From assembly GCF_041431415.1 (NCBI RefSeq), contig NZ_CP107845.1, positions 6,014,001 through 6,078,000 on the forward strand: a stretch of 64,000 nucleotides of DNA, given 5' to 3'. A model generated the notes under the pieces. It was not told the origin of the DNA, made no database searches, and was given only the letters and a program-made list of their open reading frames with translations. Made by a program: the position numbers and the translations under genes. The stretch comes from Streptomyces sp. NBC_00513 (GTDB lineage Bacteria > Actinomycetota > Actinomycetes > Streptomycetales > Streptomycetaceae). Below are positions 29,200 to 37,610 of the stretch, in pieces. Every line of letters begins with the position of its first letter. The stretch's first letter is position 1.

Positions 29200-29214
29200 G
29201 TTACCCTCAGTAAC
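29200..29214 (+). promoter_or_regulatory. Small palindrome over a putative -10 box of the SDR gene
   Basis: The sequence GTTAC-CCTCA-GTAAC is a perfect 5-bp inverted repeat, 24 bp before the SDR start codon. It contains TACCCT, a fair TANNNT -10 box. A repressor site overlapping the promoter is plausible but unproven. Confidence 0.35.
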
Positions 29215-29237
29215 CACGTCGTCGTGAGGGAGTCGAG

Positions 29238-30194
29238 ATGCCCGGCTGGAACATCAGGAACATCCCCGACCAGAGTGGCCGCACCGCCGTCGTGACCGGC
29301 GCCAACAGCGGCATCGGGCTGGTCGCCGCCCGTGAGCTGGCCCGCGCCGGGGCCGGGGTCGTCCTGGCCTGCCGCAGCGCGGCCCGGGGCCGCGCCGCGG
29401 CGGTACGCCTGCGGACCGAGGTGCCGGGCGCGGACGTGGAGTTCATGCCGCTGGACCTCGCCGACCTCGCCTCCGTGCGGGAGTTCGCCCGGGCCTGGTC
29501 GCGGCGCCACGACACCCTCGACCTGCTCGTCAACAACGCGGGCGTGATGGCTCTGCCGTACGGTCGCACCGCCGACGGCTTCGAGGCTCAGTTCGGGATC
29601 AACCACCTCGGTCACTTCGCCCTGACAGGGCTGCTCCTGCCCCGTCTCCTCGCCGCCGACGACGGGGCCCGGATCGTCAACCTCTCCAGCGCCTTCCACG
29701 TCCTCGGCGACCTCGACCACGACGACCTGAACGCCGAACGCGGATACCGGCGGTGGATCGCCTACGGGCGCTCGAAGACCGCCAACCTCCTCTTCACCCA
29801 CGAACTGTCCCGGCGCCTGGCGGCCGCCGGCTCCGGGATCGTCACGGCCGCCGCCCACCCCGGCTACGCCTCCACCAACCTGCACGTCGGGGCGGCCCCC
29901 CGGGCCGGGCGCACCCTCACGTCACGGATCGCCGTCGCCGCGAACGCCGCCGTCAACGCCGTCGGCATCGCCGTCGTCGCGCAGTCCGCCGAGGCCGGCG
30001 CGCTGCCCACCCTGTACGCGGCCACCGCCCCCGGGGTCCGGCCCGACGCGTTCATCGGACCGCGGCTCGGCTGGCGCGGGGCGCCCGTCCGGTCCTGGCG
30101 GGCCAAGTGGACCCTCGACGACGCGTCCGGGGAGCGGCTGTGGAGCGCCTCCGAGAAACTGACCGGGGTGTCGTACCCGGCGCCGGCGCGCTGA
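29238..30194 (+). CDS. Short-chain dehydrogenase/reductase
   Basis: This 318-residue NAD(P)-dependent oxidoreductase is of the extended-substrate-loop SDR type that resembles retinol/WW-domain dehydrogenases. Visible motifs are the cofactor loop TGANSGIG near residue 20, NNAG near residue 100, and the catalytic YGRSK near residue 175 preceded by the SSAF serine. The ribosome site is GGGAG. The gene stands alone with its own promoter, and no neighbour indicates its substrate. Confidence 0.88.
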   Translation: MPGWNIRNIPDQSGRTAVVTGANSGIGLVAARELARAGAGVVLACRSAARGRAAAVRLRTEVPGADVEFMPLDLADLASVREFARAWSRRHDTLDLLVNNAGVMALPYGRTADGFEAQFGINHLGHFALTGLLLPRLLAADDGARIVNLSSAFHVLGDLDHDDLNAERGYRRWIAYGRSKTANLLFTHELSRRLAAAGSGIVTAAAHPGYASTNLHVGAAPRAGRTLTSRIAVAANAAVNAVGIAVVAQSAEAGALPTLYAATAPGVRPDAFIGPRLGWRGAPVRSWRAKWTLDDASGERLWSASEKLTGVSYPAPAR

Positions 30195-30451
30195 CCGGCC
30201 GATGCCCCGGGGGTGGAGGGCCGACACCCGCCCCCTTCAGGCTCTTGACGCACGCCGGATCCGCCGGCGCGGGCGCCCCGAAGTGAGCCCGTCCGCCCCC
30301 GGGACGCCTCCGGGCGCCCCGGGCGGGCACTGAACCGGGCCCCGCCGTCCCGGACACTCGGCGGCATGGAAGACGACGCTGCGGACAACCACCCAGGACC
30401 CGGGCTCCCCCCGAGGCACAGGCGCACCCGGAGCGGATCCCGGGAGCCGCC

Positions 30452-31432
30452 TCAGGGGGATCCGGTCGCCCGCGCGTAGAGGGCGCGGGTGCCGTCGTCG
30501 AACCAACTGCTGTACGAGGTCCTCTCGTCGCCGCCGCCGTCACGGCCGCCGACCACCCCGATCAGGGTGGGGCCGTCGGTCAGGATCGGGCCGCCGCTGG
30601 TCCCGTTCGGTACGCCCGCGCAGTCCAGCCGCAACTGCGCGGGCCCTTCCGCGCGGGCCGTGTTGTAGCAGTCCACCGGCTGTTCGGCGTCATTCGGATA
30701 GCCCACCACCCGTGCGGGCAGCGGCAGTTGGGGCCGGAACCGGATCGCGGGAGCGCCGGTGACGTCCTCCAGTCGCTCCCCGGGGTGTCCGGGGCGGCGC
30801 ACCCGGACGAAGGCCACGTCGTGATCGGGGTCGGCGGACTCCGTCCAGCGGGGGTCCACGTCGATCCGGGTGGGCACCCAGACGCCGTACGGGGCCACGC
30901 CGCCCCGGTAGCCCGGAACGAAGGCGAGATTGGTGCGGAAGCCGCCCTGGTACACGCAGTGGGCGGCGGTGACGATCAGATCCCCGTCGGGGGAGTGCAC
31001 CACGCCGGCGGAGCAGTGGTGGTTGCCGTCCCAGTCGCCGCCGGGGGAGAACAGTGCGCCGATCGCGGGCTCGGGCGCCGTGCTCCGGGCCTCCAGGGGC
31101 GAGGAGGGGCGCCAGTCGCCCTCCCGCCGCGACCGCACCGGGGTCGCGGATCCGGCGGACTCGGCGGTCGCCTCGGAACCGGCGGGGGTCGGGGTGTCGT
31201 CGCGCGGTGCCTCGACCTCCACCACGAGGCCGTCCAGGACCGCCGAGGCCGTCCGGTCGGCGCGTTCCGGATCCTGGAGGTAGGTGCCCTGTGCCGGATC
31301 CCCGTCCGCGAGGTGCGCGGCGACGACACGCAGCTCCCACACGACCCAGGAACCGGCTCCCAGCAGGGCGAGAACGATCCCGAGCAGCACGAAGCGGACG
31401 CGTCTCGCCCCGCCCCCCGCCTTGCCGACCAT
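30452..31432 (-). CDS. Membrane-anchored trypsin-like serine protease
   Basis: The protein has 326 residues. A single N-terminal membrane segment (about residues 13-33, [19 protein letters not shown]) anchors a linker rich in Asp, Ser and Thr and then an extracellular chymotrypsin-fold domain from about residue 120. The catalytic triad is visible: His in VTAAHCV, Asp in DHDVAFV and Ser in NGTSGGPI. Two cysteine pairs could form disulfides. The substrate is unknown. It is divergent from tsaD. Confidence 0.85.
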   Translation of the reverse strand: MVGKAGGGARRVRFVLLGIVLALLGAGSWVVWELRVVAAHLADGDPAQGTYLQDPERADRTASAVLDGLVVEVEAPRDDTPTPAGSEATAESAGSATPVRSRREGDWRPSSPLEARSTAPEPAIGALFSPGGDWDGNHHCSAGVVHSPDGDLIVTAAHCVYQGGFRTNLAFVPGYRGGVAPYGVWVPTRIDVDPRWTESADPDHDVAFVRVRRPGHPGERLEDVTGAPAIRFRPQLPLPARVVGYPNDAEQPVDCYNTARAEGPAQLRLDCAGVPNGTSGGPILTDGPTLIGVVGGRDGGGDERTSYSSWFDDGTRALYARATGSP

Positions 31433-31561
31433 GTGGCGCTCCCGCTCCCGTTCCCGAAGATCCTTCGACGTCCCGTCCGACGGGTGCGAGGTGCCGAGGG
31501 TTCCCGAAAGGGGACGTGTCCGTCCTCACAGCCCGTGCGAGGTCGGGCGGCCGACGCCGCT

Positions 31562-31592
31562 ACCCTTGTTGCGAACCATTCGCAACAAGGGT
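31562..31592 (+). promoter_or_regulatory. Perfect 14-bp palindrome upstream of tsaD
   Basis: The arms ACCCTTGTTGCGAA and TTCGCAACAAGGGT are perfectly complementary and separated by CCA, ending 13 bp before the GTG of tsaD. A TANNNT -10-like hexamer (TACCCT, 31561-31566) lies on its left edge, so the start of transcription would fall inside the palindrome. The 15-bp core TGCGAACCATTCGCA resembles the Streptomyces Zur box layout TGNNAANCATTNNCA. It could be a repressor site or an RNA hairpin close to the ribosome site. Confidence 0.6.
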
Positions 31593-31605
31593 TGAAGGTG
31601 TCGTC

Positions 31606-32682
31606 GTGGGATCTCCGTTGGTGCTCGGCATCGAATCGTCCTGCGACGAGACGGGCGCGGGAATCGTCCGCGACGGAAAGCTCCTCGCGCACGTCGTCGC
31701 GTCGAGCATGGACGAACACGCCCGCTTCGGCGGAGTGGTGCCCGAGATCGCGGCCCGCGCCCACCTGCACGCCTTCAACCCGGTCGTCCGCCAGGCCCTC
31801 GACCAGGCCGGCCTGCGGATGTCGCAGCTCGACGCCATCGCCGTCACCACCGGGCCCGGCCTCTCCGGCGCGCTCCAGGTCGGGCTCGCGGGCGCCAAGA
31901 CCCTCGCCTACGCCCTGGACCTGCCGCTGTACGGGGTCCACCACCTGGCCGGACACGTCGCCGCCGACACCCTGGAGCACGGGCCGCTGCCCGAGCCCTG
32001 CATGGTCCTGATCGTCTCGGGCGGCCACACCTCGCTGCTGCTGGTGCGCGACCTCGTGCGCGAACCGATCCTGCACCTCGGGGACACCCTCGACGACGCG
32101 GCCGGCGAGTGCTTCGACAAGGTCGCCCGGGTCCTCGGCCTGCCCTACCCGGGCGGGCCGGCCATCGACCGGGCCGCCCGGGGCGGCGACCCGAAGGCCG
32201 TCGCCTTCCCCCGTCCGCTCACCGGCGGACCCCGCGCCGGCGATCCGTACGCCTACTCCTTCTCCTTCTCGGGGCTCAAGACCGCCGCCGCCCGCTGGGC
32301 CGAGGGCCACCGGCTGCGCGGCGAGGAACCGCCGGTCGCCGACGGCGCGGCCTCGCTCCAGGAGGCGGTGGCCGACGTACTGACCCGCAAGGCGGTCGCG
32401 GCCTGCAAGGAGTACGGGGTCCGGACCCTGGTGGTGGTCGGCGGAGTGGCGGCCAACTCCCGCGTGCGCGACCTCGCGGAGCGGCGCTGCGCCTCCGCCG
32501 GGATCGAACTGAGGGTTCCACCGATGACCCTGTGCACCGACAACGGCGCGATGATCGCGGCCATCGGCGACCTGCTGGTCCGCGCGGGCACGGAGCCGGC
32601 CCCGTACGAGCTGACGATCGACCCGTCGGCGCCGCTGGAGTACGCCGCGCTCAACCCGCGGGCGGCCGTCGAGGCGGCGTGA
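31606..32682 (+). CDS. tsaD: tRNA N6-threonylcarbamoyladenosine transferase TsaD
   Basis: This 358-residue protein transfers threonylcarbamoyl to A37 of tRNAs that read ANN codons, together with TsaB and TsaE. Motifs: [14 protein letters not shown] at the N terminus, the metal-binding HHLAGH near residue 110, [10 protein letters not shown], and late CTDNGAMIA. The GTG at 31606 follows GAAGGTG. The usual actinobacterial neighbours (tsaB, tsaE, rimI) are absent, so this copy may be a relocated gene or a paralogue. Its 3' end overlaps the convergent PPTase gene by 32 bases. Confidence 0.93.
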   Translation: MGSPLVLGIESSCDETGAGIVRDGKLLAHVVASSMDEHARFGGVVPEIAARAHLHAFNPVVRQALDQAGLRMSQLDAIAVTTGPGLSGALQVGLAGAKTLAYALDLPLYGVHHLAGHVAADTLEHGPLPEPCMVLIVSGGHTSLLLVRDLVREPILHLGDTLDDAAGECFDKVARVLGLPYPGGPAIDRAARGGDPKAVAFPRPLTGGPRAGDPYAYSFSFSGLKTAAARWAEGHRLRGEEPPVADGAASLQEAVADVLTRKAVAACKEYGVRTLVVVGGVAANSRVRDLAERRCASAGIELRVPPMTLCTDNGAMIAAIGDLLVRAGTEPAPYELTIDPSAPLEYAALNPRAAVEAA

Positions 32683-33493
32683 GCACCGCGCCCTCGCCCG
32701 GCCCGGACTTCGCCGTGCCGCCCTCGCCCGTCCCGGCGCGTTCCCCCGCGGGCTCCGCGCGCCCCGTGTTCAGCGCCAGCGCCGCCCGGTGGCCCTCGGG
32801 GACCCGTACGTCGGTCAGCGTCCACCCCGGCAGCCGCGCCGGCTCCGGCCCCGACCCCACGTAGTCCGCGGCCGGGTTCTCCGACAACCCCACCCCGAGG
32901 CCCTTGAGGTAGGCCTCCTTGCGGGTCCACACCCGGGTGAAGGCGCGGGCGCGTTCGCCGGCCGGGAGGGCGGCGAGCTCCGCCGCCTCCCTGGGGTGCA
33001 GCACGTCCGCCGTGTCGGCGATCACGTCGGGCCGCACCACCTCCTCCACGTCCACCCCGACGGGCGCGGAGGCGAAGGCCAACAGGCTGATCCCGGTGCA
33101 GTGCGAGAGCGAGAAGTGCAGGGTCCCACCCGGGAGCACGGGACGCCCGTGCGGCTCCGCGCAGTGCGAGCAGGGCGCCCGCTCGACGACCACCTCGCGC
33201 GCCGTCGTCCCCAGGTACGCGCCGAGCAGCCGGCGCAGCGCCACGTGCGCGCAGACGTACGCGTCCCGGTCGGCCGCCCGCGCGAACTCCGCGGCCCGCG
33301 CCAACTCCAGGGCGTCCAGGGTCCCCGGGGCGTGCCGCGCCGCGTGCGCCCGGTACGCCGTGGTGTCCACGAGCCACAGCTGCGGGGTCGCGGCCACCAG
33401 CGCGGCCCGCTCCGGCCCCGGGTCCGACAGCGGCTCCGGAACCAGGAGCCTCCCGGGGGCCCGGCCGCGGGCCGGGGTGGCGAGGGATGTCAC
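32651..33493 (-). CDS. Sfp-type 4'-phosphopantetheinyl transferase
   Basis: The protein has 280 residues. The magnesium/CoA motif GVDVEEV and the [10 protein letters not shown] motif of Sfp-type enzymes are clear, as is FSLSHCTG. It should convert the carrier domains of the nearby NRPS proteins from apo to holo form. The C-terminal 45 residues are low-complexity (G, E, T, P). The start is GTG, 11 bases after the MFS stop, and a G-rich site precedes it. It is the last gene of the mutase/exporter operon and overlaps tsaD tail to tail. Confidence 0.9.
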   Translation of the reverse strand: MTSLATPARGRAPGRLLVPEPLSDPGPERAALVAATPQLWLVDTTAYRAHAARHAPGTLDALELARAAEFARAADRDAYVCAHVALRRLLGAYLGTTAREVVVERAPCSHCAEPHGRPVLPGGTLHFSLSHCTGISLLAFASAPVGVDVEEVVRPDVIADTADVLHPREAAELAALPAGERARAFTRVWTRKEAYLKGLGVGLSENPAADYVGSGPEPARLPGWTLTDVRVPEGHRAALALNTGRAEPAGERAGTGEGGTAKSGPGEGAVLTPPRRPPAG

Positions 33494-33503
33494 GGGACCC
33501 CCC

Positions 33504-34799
33504 TCACACCGCGGCCGGTACGGGCGGCTCCACCGGCGCCGGCTCCTCGGCGCGGGCCGGTTGGCGCAGGGCCATCACCGCCGCGAAGGGGGAGCCGAAC
33601 GCGATGGCACCGCACAACAGCCAGGTGCTCTGGACACCGAGGACCAGCGAGAGCGAACTGAAGACGGCGATGGAGACGGGCGCGGTGCCGATCCCGGCGA
33701 GCGAGAGGGTGGACATCGCGGCGCCCATCCGGTCCTCGGGGGCGGACTGTTGGTACAGGGTGACGATCGCCGGGCCGTTCAGCCCGGACAGCAGCCCGAC
33801 CCCCGCGGCGACGGCGGTCAGCGAGACCACCGACGGCATCAGCGCCATGACGAGGATGCCCGCGGCCAGTCCGGCGCCCGTCACGACGAGCCGCACGAAC
33901 ATCGGGATGCGGTGCGCGAACGCCGCGCCCACCGCGCTGGAGCCGAGCGCCCCCACGCTGAACGCCGCCAGGACCACGCCGACCGCGCCGACGCCCCAGC
34001 CCCGCTCGGACACCAGCAGGGGCAGCGCCACCTCGGCCGGCCAACTGAACGCCATGTCCAGGCACAGCGCCGCGACGAACATCCAGCGCAGCCTCGGATG
34101 CCGGGCCAGCAGCCGGAAACCGTCCCCGGACCGCTTCACCAGGGAGACCCCGGGCTCCGGCTCCGGCCGGACGAACCCGTGCGTGACGTGGAGCAGGCAG
34201 CCGAGCCAGATCGCGCCGGTGAGTGCCCCGACCAGCATCGCCACCCACAACTCCCCGACGGTGATCAGGAAGGCGCCGGCCGGGGCGCCGAGGATCGGCG
34301 CGACCCGCAGGACCATGGCGTACAGGGAGTTCGCGCGGGCCAGTTGGTCGCCGCGGGCGAACAGGGGCAGCAGCACCCCGGACGCCGGTCCGGCCAGCCC
34401 GAGCAGCACGCCCTCGACCAGGGCGATCACCACCAGGGGCCACAGCTGTCCGCTGTTCGCGGTGACCACGGCGCCGACGCCGAGCAACACGACCCGGGCG
34501 GCGGTGGTGCGCAGCAGGACGAAGCGCGGACCGAGGGTGTCGGCGACCGCCCCGCCGAAGATCAACATGAGGGCGCGGGGCACGGTCGCGGCGAGCATCA
34601 ACAGTGTGACGGCGCGGGTCCCGCCGATCTGTACGGCGGTCCAGTTCATGGCGATCAGCAGGGCGAAACTGCCCAGTTGGACGGCGGCCTGACCGCCGAC
34701 GAGGCTGCCGACGCGACCCCACTGGACCTTCGAGGGGTCCGGCCGGGCGGGGTCGGGGCGTTCGGTGTCGAGACGTGCGGGGGTGTCCATCAGGTGCAC
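33504..34799 (-). CDS. MFS transporter, probable peptide exporter
   Basis: This 431-residue major facilitator protein has about 12 hydrophobic segments and resembles the enterobactin exporter/MFS_3 type (VQWGRVGSLVGGQAAVQLGSFALLIAMNW, then an AVADTLGPRF loop). Given its place in the NRPS gene set, export or self-protection is the likely role. The start is GTG with AAGGA four bases upstream; an in-frame ATG lies three codons later. It lies 64 bp after the small unknown gene and is followed closely by the PPTase. Confidence 0.85.
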   Translation of the reverse strand: MHLMDTPARLDTERPDPARPDPSKVQWGRVGSLVGGQAAVQLGSFALLIAMNWTAVQIGGTRAVTLLMLAATVPRALMLIFGGAVADTLGPRFVLLRTTAARVVLLGVGAVVTANSGQLWPLVVIALVEGVLLGLAGPASGVLLPLFARGDQLARANSLYAMVLRVAPILGAPAGAFLITVGELWVAMLVGALTGAIWLGCLLHVTHGFVRPEPEPGVSLVKRSGDGFRLLARHPRLRWMFVAALCLDMAFSWPAEVALPLLVSERGWGVGAVGVVLAAFSVGALGSSAVGAAFAHRIPMFVRLVVTGAGLAAGILVMALMPSVVSLTAVAAGVGLLSGLNGPAIVTLYQQSAPEDRMGAAMSTLSLAGIGTAPVSIAVFSSLSLVLGVQSTWLLCGAIAFGSPFAAVMALRQPARAEEPAPVEPPVPAAV

Positions 34800-34863
34800 C
34801 TGTTCCTTGTGGAAGGCGGGCGGGGAGGCGACGTGGGAGGGGGAGGGACGGGCGGGGCGGGGG

Positions 34864-35169
34864 TCAGCCGGTGCGCAGCGCTGCCCGGACGGCGTGTTCC
34901 GCCGCGCGGGCCCGGGCGGCCGGGCCGGGCGAACCGAAACTCCGCAGTTCCAGGTGCCCGCCGAGGTGGCCGAGGCCGGCCCCGGTCAGGACCCGGGAGG
35001 CGGCGGCCCCGGCCGCGCCCCCGCCGGCGGTGGGTGTGACCGTGACCCCGGGGAGCTCGGAGAGCCGGAACCGGGCCCGGGCGAAGCCGGGTCGACGGCG
35101 GCGGCCCGGACAACCGGGCGGCGCGGACCGGCCGCCGCGCCGGCTCCGCCTCACGACGCCCCGCCTCAC
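34864..35169 (-). CDS. Small coupled protein of unknown function
   Basis: This 101-residue frame begins with a GTG overlapping the stop codon of the GltS-like gene (GTGA). A second GTG lies 15 bases downstream in a tandem duplication. The first 35 residues are Arg/Gly-rich and may not be translated as such. The rest (RLSELPGVTVTPTAGGG to the end) has normal codon use with strong G/C third positions and looks like a real small domain. I do not recognise it. It lies inside the supply operon, between the GltS-like and MFS genes. Confidence 0.45.
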   Translation of the reverse strand: MRRGVVRRSRRGGRSAPPGCPGRRRRPGFARARFRLSELPGVTVTPTAGGGAAGAAASRVLTGAGLGHLGGHLELRSFGSPGPAARARAAEHAVRAALRTG

Positions 35170-35177
35170 GACGCCCC
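35148..35177. repeat. Exact 15-bp tandem duplication at a gene junction
   Basis: The unit GCCTCACGACGCCCC occurs twice in a row (35148-35162 and 35163-35177). Each copy contains a TGA stop and a GTG start on the minus strand, so the stop/start junction of the two genes is itself duplicated. Confidence 0.85.
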
Positions 35178-36485
35178 ACCGACCGCCGTCGCCGCAGCCG
35201 GATGCGTCGTGGCGGGCGCGGGCGCGGGCGAGGTCGGGTCGGGGAGCGGTGTGGCGGGGGCGGACGCGCCGGGACGGTCCGGAGCCCACAGGTCGGCCGG
35301 GTCGAGGTCGCCGACGTGGTACTTGCCGAGGGCGCTGACCAGCAGCCGGGTCTCCAGGGCCAGTGCCTCGACCAGCCGCACCAGGCCCGCGCCGGGGTCC
35401 TCGTCCACGGCGAGCAACGCCGCCCGGCCCAGGCCCACCGCCCTCGCGCCCAGGGCGAGCACCCGCACCGCGCGACCGCCCTCCCAGATCCGTCCCGAGG
35501 CGAGCAGGTCCCCGGCCGGGGTGCCGACACGGCGCAGGCACTCGTCGAGGGGCAGGCCGACGCCCTCCAGGAAGGCCCGCGGCGCCCAACCGGTGCCGCC
35601 CTCGGCGCCGTCCACCGTGACGGCGTCGGCGCCCGCCGTCCAGGCGACGGCGGCGGCCCGGCCCACGTCCCGGCCCGGGTGGAACTTCACCCAGGTCCGG
35701 GCCAGCGGGAAGTTGTTCCGCATGAACCTCAGTTGCCGGCGGACGATCTCCTCGGTGAACGTGCCGGGGGTCGCGCAGCGCAGCCGCCGACCGGGATCCC
35801 CCAACAGGTCCCGCACCGCGAACTGTTCCGCCAGTCGCTCGGCATCGGCCGCCCCGACCACGGTCATCCCGCCGAGCCCCGGCTTCGCTCCCTGGCCCAC
35901 CTTCAGCTCGAACCCGAGCCGGCCGGAGTCCCGCAGGGCGCGCGTCCCCGGGTCGCTGTACAGCAGGTTCCACACCTCGGAGTCGGCGTCCTCGGTCGAC
36001 TGCTGCACCACCACCCCGCCGACCCCGTCCGCGACGGTCTCGGCGTACGCCGCCACCCGCTCCAGCAACGCCGAACGCGTGCCGTAGCCGTGGACCGGCA
36101 CCATGTTCTCCCCGATCACCATCGGGATGCCGAGCCGCCCGGCCTGCCGGCCCGCGGCCACGCCGAGGTCCCCGCTACCCGCCCGGGTCGAACCGAACGC
36201 CGAGAGGTAGAGCGGGAGTCGCGAGGCGAAACCGCCGACCCGGGTGCGCAGGTCCACGTCCTCGTACGAGGGCTCCCGGCCCAGGTCGATCAGCTTCTCC
36301 AGCCGCCGCGGCATGAACACCGGCGGAACGAGCCGCAAGGCGTTCAGGCCGTCCCGCTCGACGGGGGCGGCCCCGAAGAGCCGGGACCCGTACCCGTCCG
36401 CCGCCGGGAACACCTCGGCCGTCCCGGCCCGCGCCCGGGCCCGTACCGCCTCCTCGGGGAACCCGGGGGCGCTGAGCCCGCTCAC
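35166..36485 (-). CDS. GltS-type FMN protein (glutamate synthase central-domain homologue)
   Basis: The protein has 439 residues and matches the FMN-binding synthase domain of glutamate synthase as a free protein. Key blocks are KVGQGAKPGLGG, TWVKFHPGRD and VDGAEGGTGWAP. It lacks both the glutamine amidotransferase and the NADPH subunit. The last 35 residues are Pro/Ala-rich. In full-length enzymes this domain reductively aminates 2-oxoglutarate. Here a role in handling ammonia or making an amino-acid precursor is only inferred. It starts at GTG overlapping the stop of the AsnRS-like gene (GTGA). Confidence 0.75.
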   Translation of the reverse strand: MSGLSAPGFPEEAVRARARAGTAEVFPAADGYGSRLFGAAPVERDGLNALRLVPPVFMPRRLEKLIDLGREPSYEDVDLRTRVGGFASRLPLYLSAFGSTRAGSGDLGVAAGRQAGRLGIPMVIGENMVPVHGYGTRSALLERVAAYAETVADGVGGVVVQQSTEDADSEVWNLLYSDPGTRALRDSGRLGFELKVGQGAKPGLGGMTVVGAADAERLAEQFAVRDLLGDPGRRLRCATPGTFTEEIVRRQLRFMRNNFPLARTWVKFHPGRDVGRAAAVAWTAGADAVTVDGAEGGTGWAPRAFLEGVGLPLDECLRRVGTPAGDLLASGRIWEGGRAVRVLALGARAVGLGRAALLAVDEDPGAGLVRLVEALALETRLLVSALGKYHVGDLDPADLWAPDRPGASAPATPLPDPTSPAPAPATTHPAAATAVGGAS

Positions 36486-37552
36486 GGCGCGATCACCCCC
36501 GGCAGCTTCGGGTACGCGCTGACCTGCCACAGCGCGTCCAGCCCGGTCAGGAAGCGGACCAGGCGCTGCAGCCCCATCCCGAAACCGGCGCTCGGTTCGA
36601 TGCCCTCGCGGGCCAGGTCGAGGTACCAGGCGTACTTGGCGGGGTTCTCCCCGCTCTCCCGCATCCGGGTCACGATCGTCGCGTACGCGGACTCGCGCTC
36701 GCTGCCGCTGACGAGCTCGCCGAAGCCGCCGTGCGCGATCAGGTCGAAGTTGCGCAGCACGCCCGGCCGTTCGGGATCCTCGCGGTCGTAGAACCCGCGC
36801 GAGCCCTTGGGATAGTCGTTGACGAAGAACGGGCGGTCGGCCTCCAGCGAGAGCAGCTTCTCGCCCGCCCAGTCGATCTCGGCGTCCGGGCTCTGCGGGT
36901 GCCCCCGCCCGATCAGCGCGGCCACCGCCTCCTCGTGGGTGCGGGTGTCGAACTTGCCCTGCCGCAGCTCGGCGAAGTCCAGTTCGTCCCGCCCCAGTTC
37001 GCGCAACACCTGCGGCACGGCCGTCCACACGTGCTCCACGACGTGTGTCAGCAGCCCGGCCGCGAGCTCCTGCGCGTCGCGACGCGTACCGCCCGCCAAC
37101 TCCACGTCGATCTGGTGGAACTCCACCAGGTGCCGGCCGGTGGACGCCGTCTCCGGCGGCTCCACGCGGACGTTCGGCGCGATGTAGAACAGCCGGGGGA
37201 ACCCCTTCAGCGAGGCCTGCTTGTAGAGGATCGCGCTCGTCATGAGCTTGTACGGCCGGCCGTAGTAGTCCACGTCCAGCGCCTTCGCGCCCCGGCCGCC
37301 CGGGTCCGTCACCGGACCCACCAGCGGCGGGAGCAGCTCGACGAACTCCCTGCCGCGCAGGAACTCCCGCGCCGCGAAGAGGACTTCCTGTTGCACCAGC
37401 ATCGCCGACCGCAGCTCGGGCGAGCGCAGGTGCTCGCCGAGCGGTGGCGGGGTCGGGGGCGTCGTCCCCGTCGTCTCCGTCGTCTCCGTCGTCACTGTCG
37501 TCACTGTCGTCCCCGCAGTGTCCGCGGGTTCCGTGCCGTGCGTCGTTTCCAT
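36482..37552 (-). CDS. Stand-alone asparaginyl/aspartyl-tRNA-synthetase-like ligase
   Basis: This 356-residue class II synthetase catalytic core lacks the N-terminal anticodon-binding domain. Motif 2 is in APNVRVEPPETASTGRHLVEF and motif 3 in GFGMGLQRLVRFL; FFVNDYPKGSRGFY and GELVSGSERE match the AspRS/AsnRS pocket. The first 35 residues are a Thr/Pro-rich low-complexity tail. Free cores of this kind include an archaeal asparagine synthetase that amidates aspartate. Given the glutamate mutase genes just upstream, amidation or activation of 3-methylaspartate is a reasonable inference. A tRNA-dependent role is the alternative. It has a good AGGAG ribosome site. Confidence 0.75.
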   Translation of the reverse strand: METTHGTEPADTAGTTVTTVTTETTETTGTTPPTPPPLGEHLRSPELRSAMLVQQEVLFAAREFLRGREFVELLPPLVGPVTDPGGRGAKALDVDYYGRPYKLMTSAILYKQASLKGFPRLFYIAPNVRVEPPETASTGRHLVEFHQIDVELAGGTRRDAQELAAGLLTHVVEHVWTAVPQVLRELGRDELDFAELRQGKFDTRTHEEAVAALIGRGHPQSPDAEIDWAGEKLLSLEADRPFFVNDYPKGSRGFYDREDPERPGVLRNFDLIAHGGFGELVSGSERESAYATIVTRMRESGENPAKYAWYLDLAREGIEPSAGFGMGLQRLVRFLTGLDALWQVSAYPKLPGVIAP

Positions 37553-37610
37553 GCTGTCGACTCCTGTCTCGTGTCCGTGTGTGCTCGAACCGGCCGCGTG
37601 CTCGAACCCG

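Noticed and set aside
31054..31605. A long N-terminal extension of TsaD
   Set aside because: The open frame upstream is antisense to the protease gene; TsaD family members begin at the [10 protein letters not shown] motif and a GTG with a ribosome site lies just before it.
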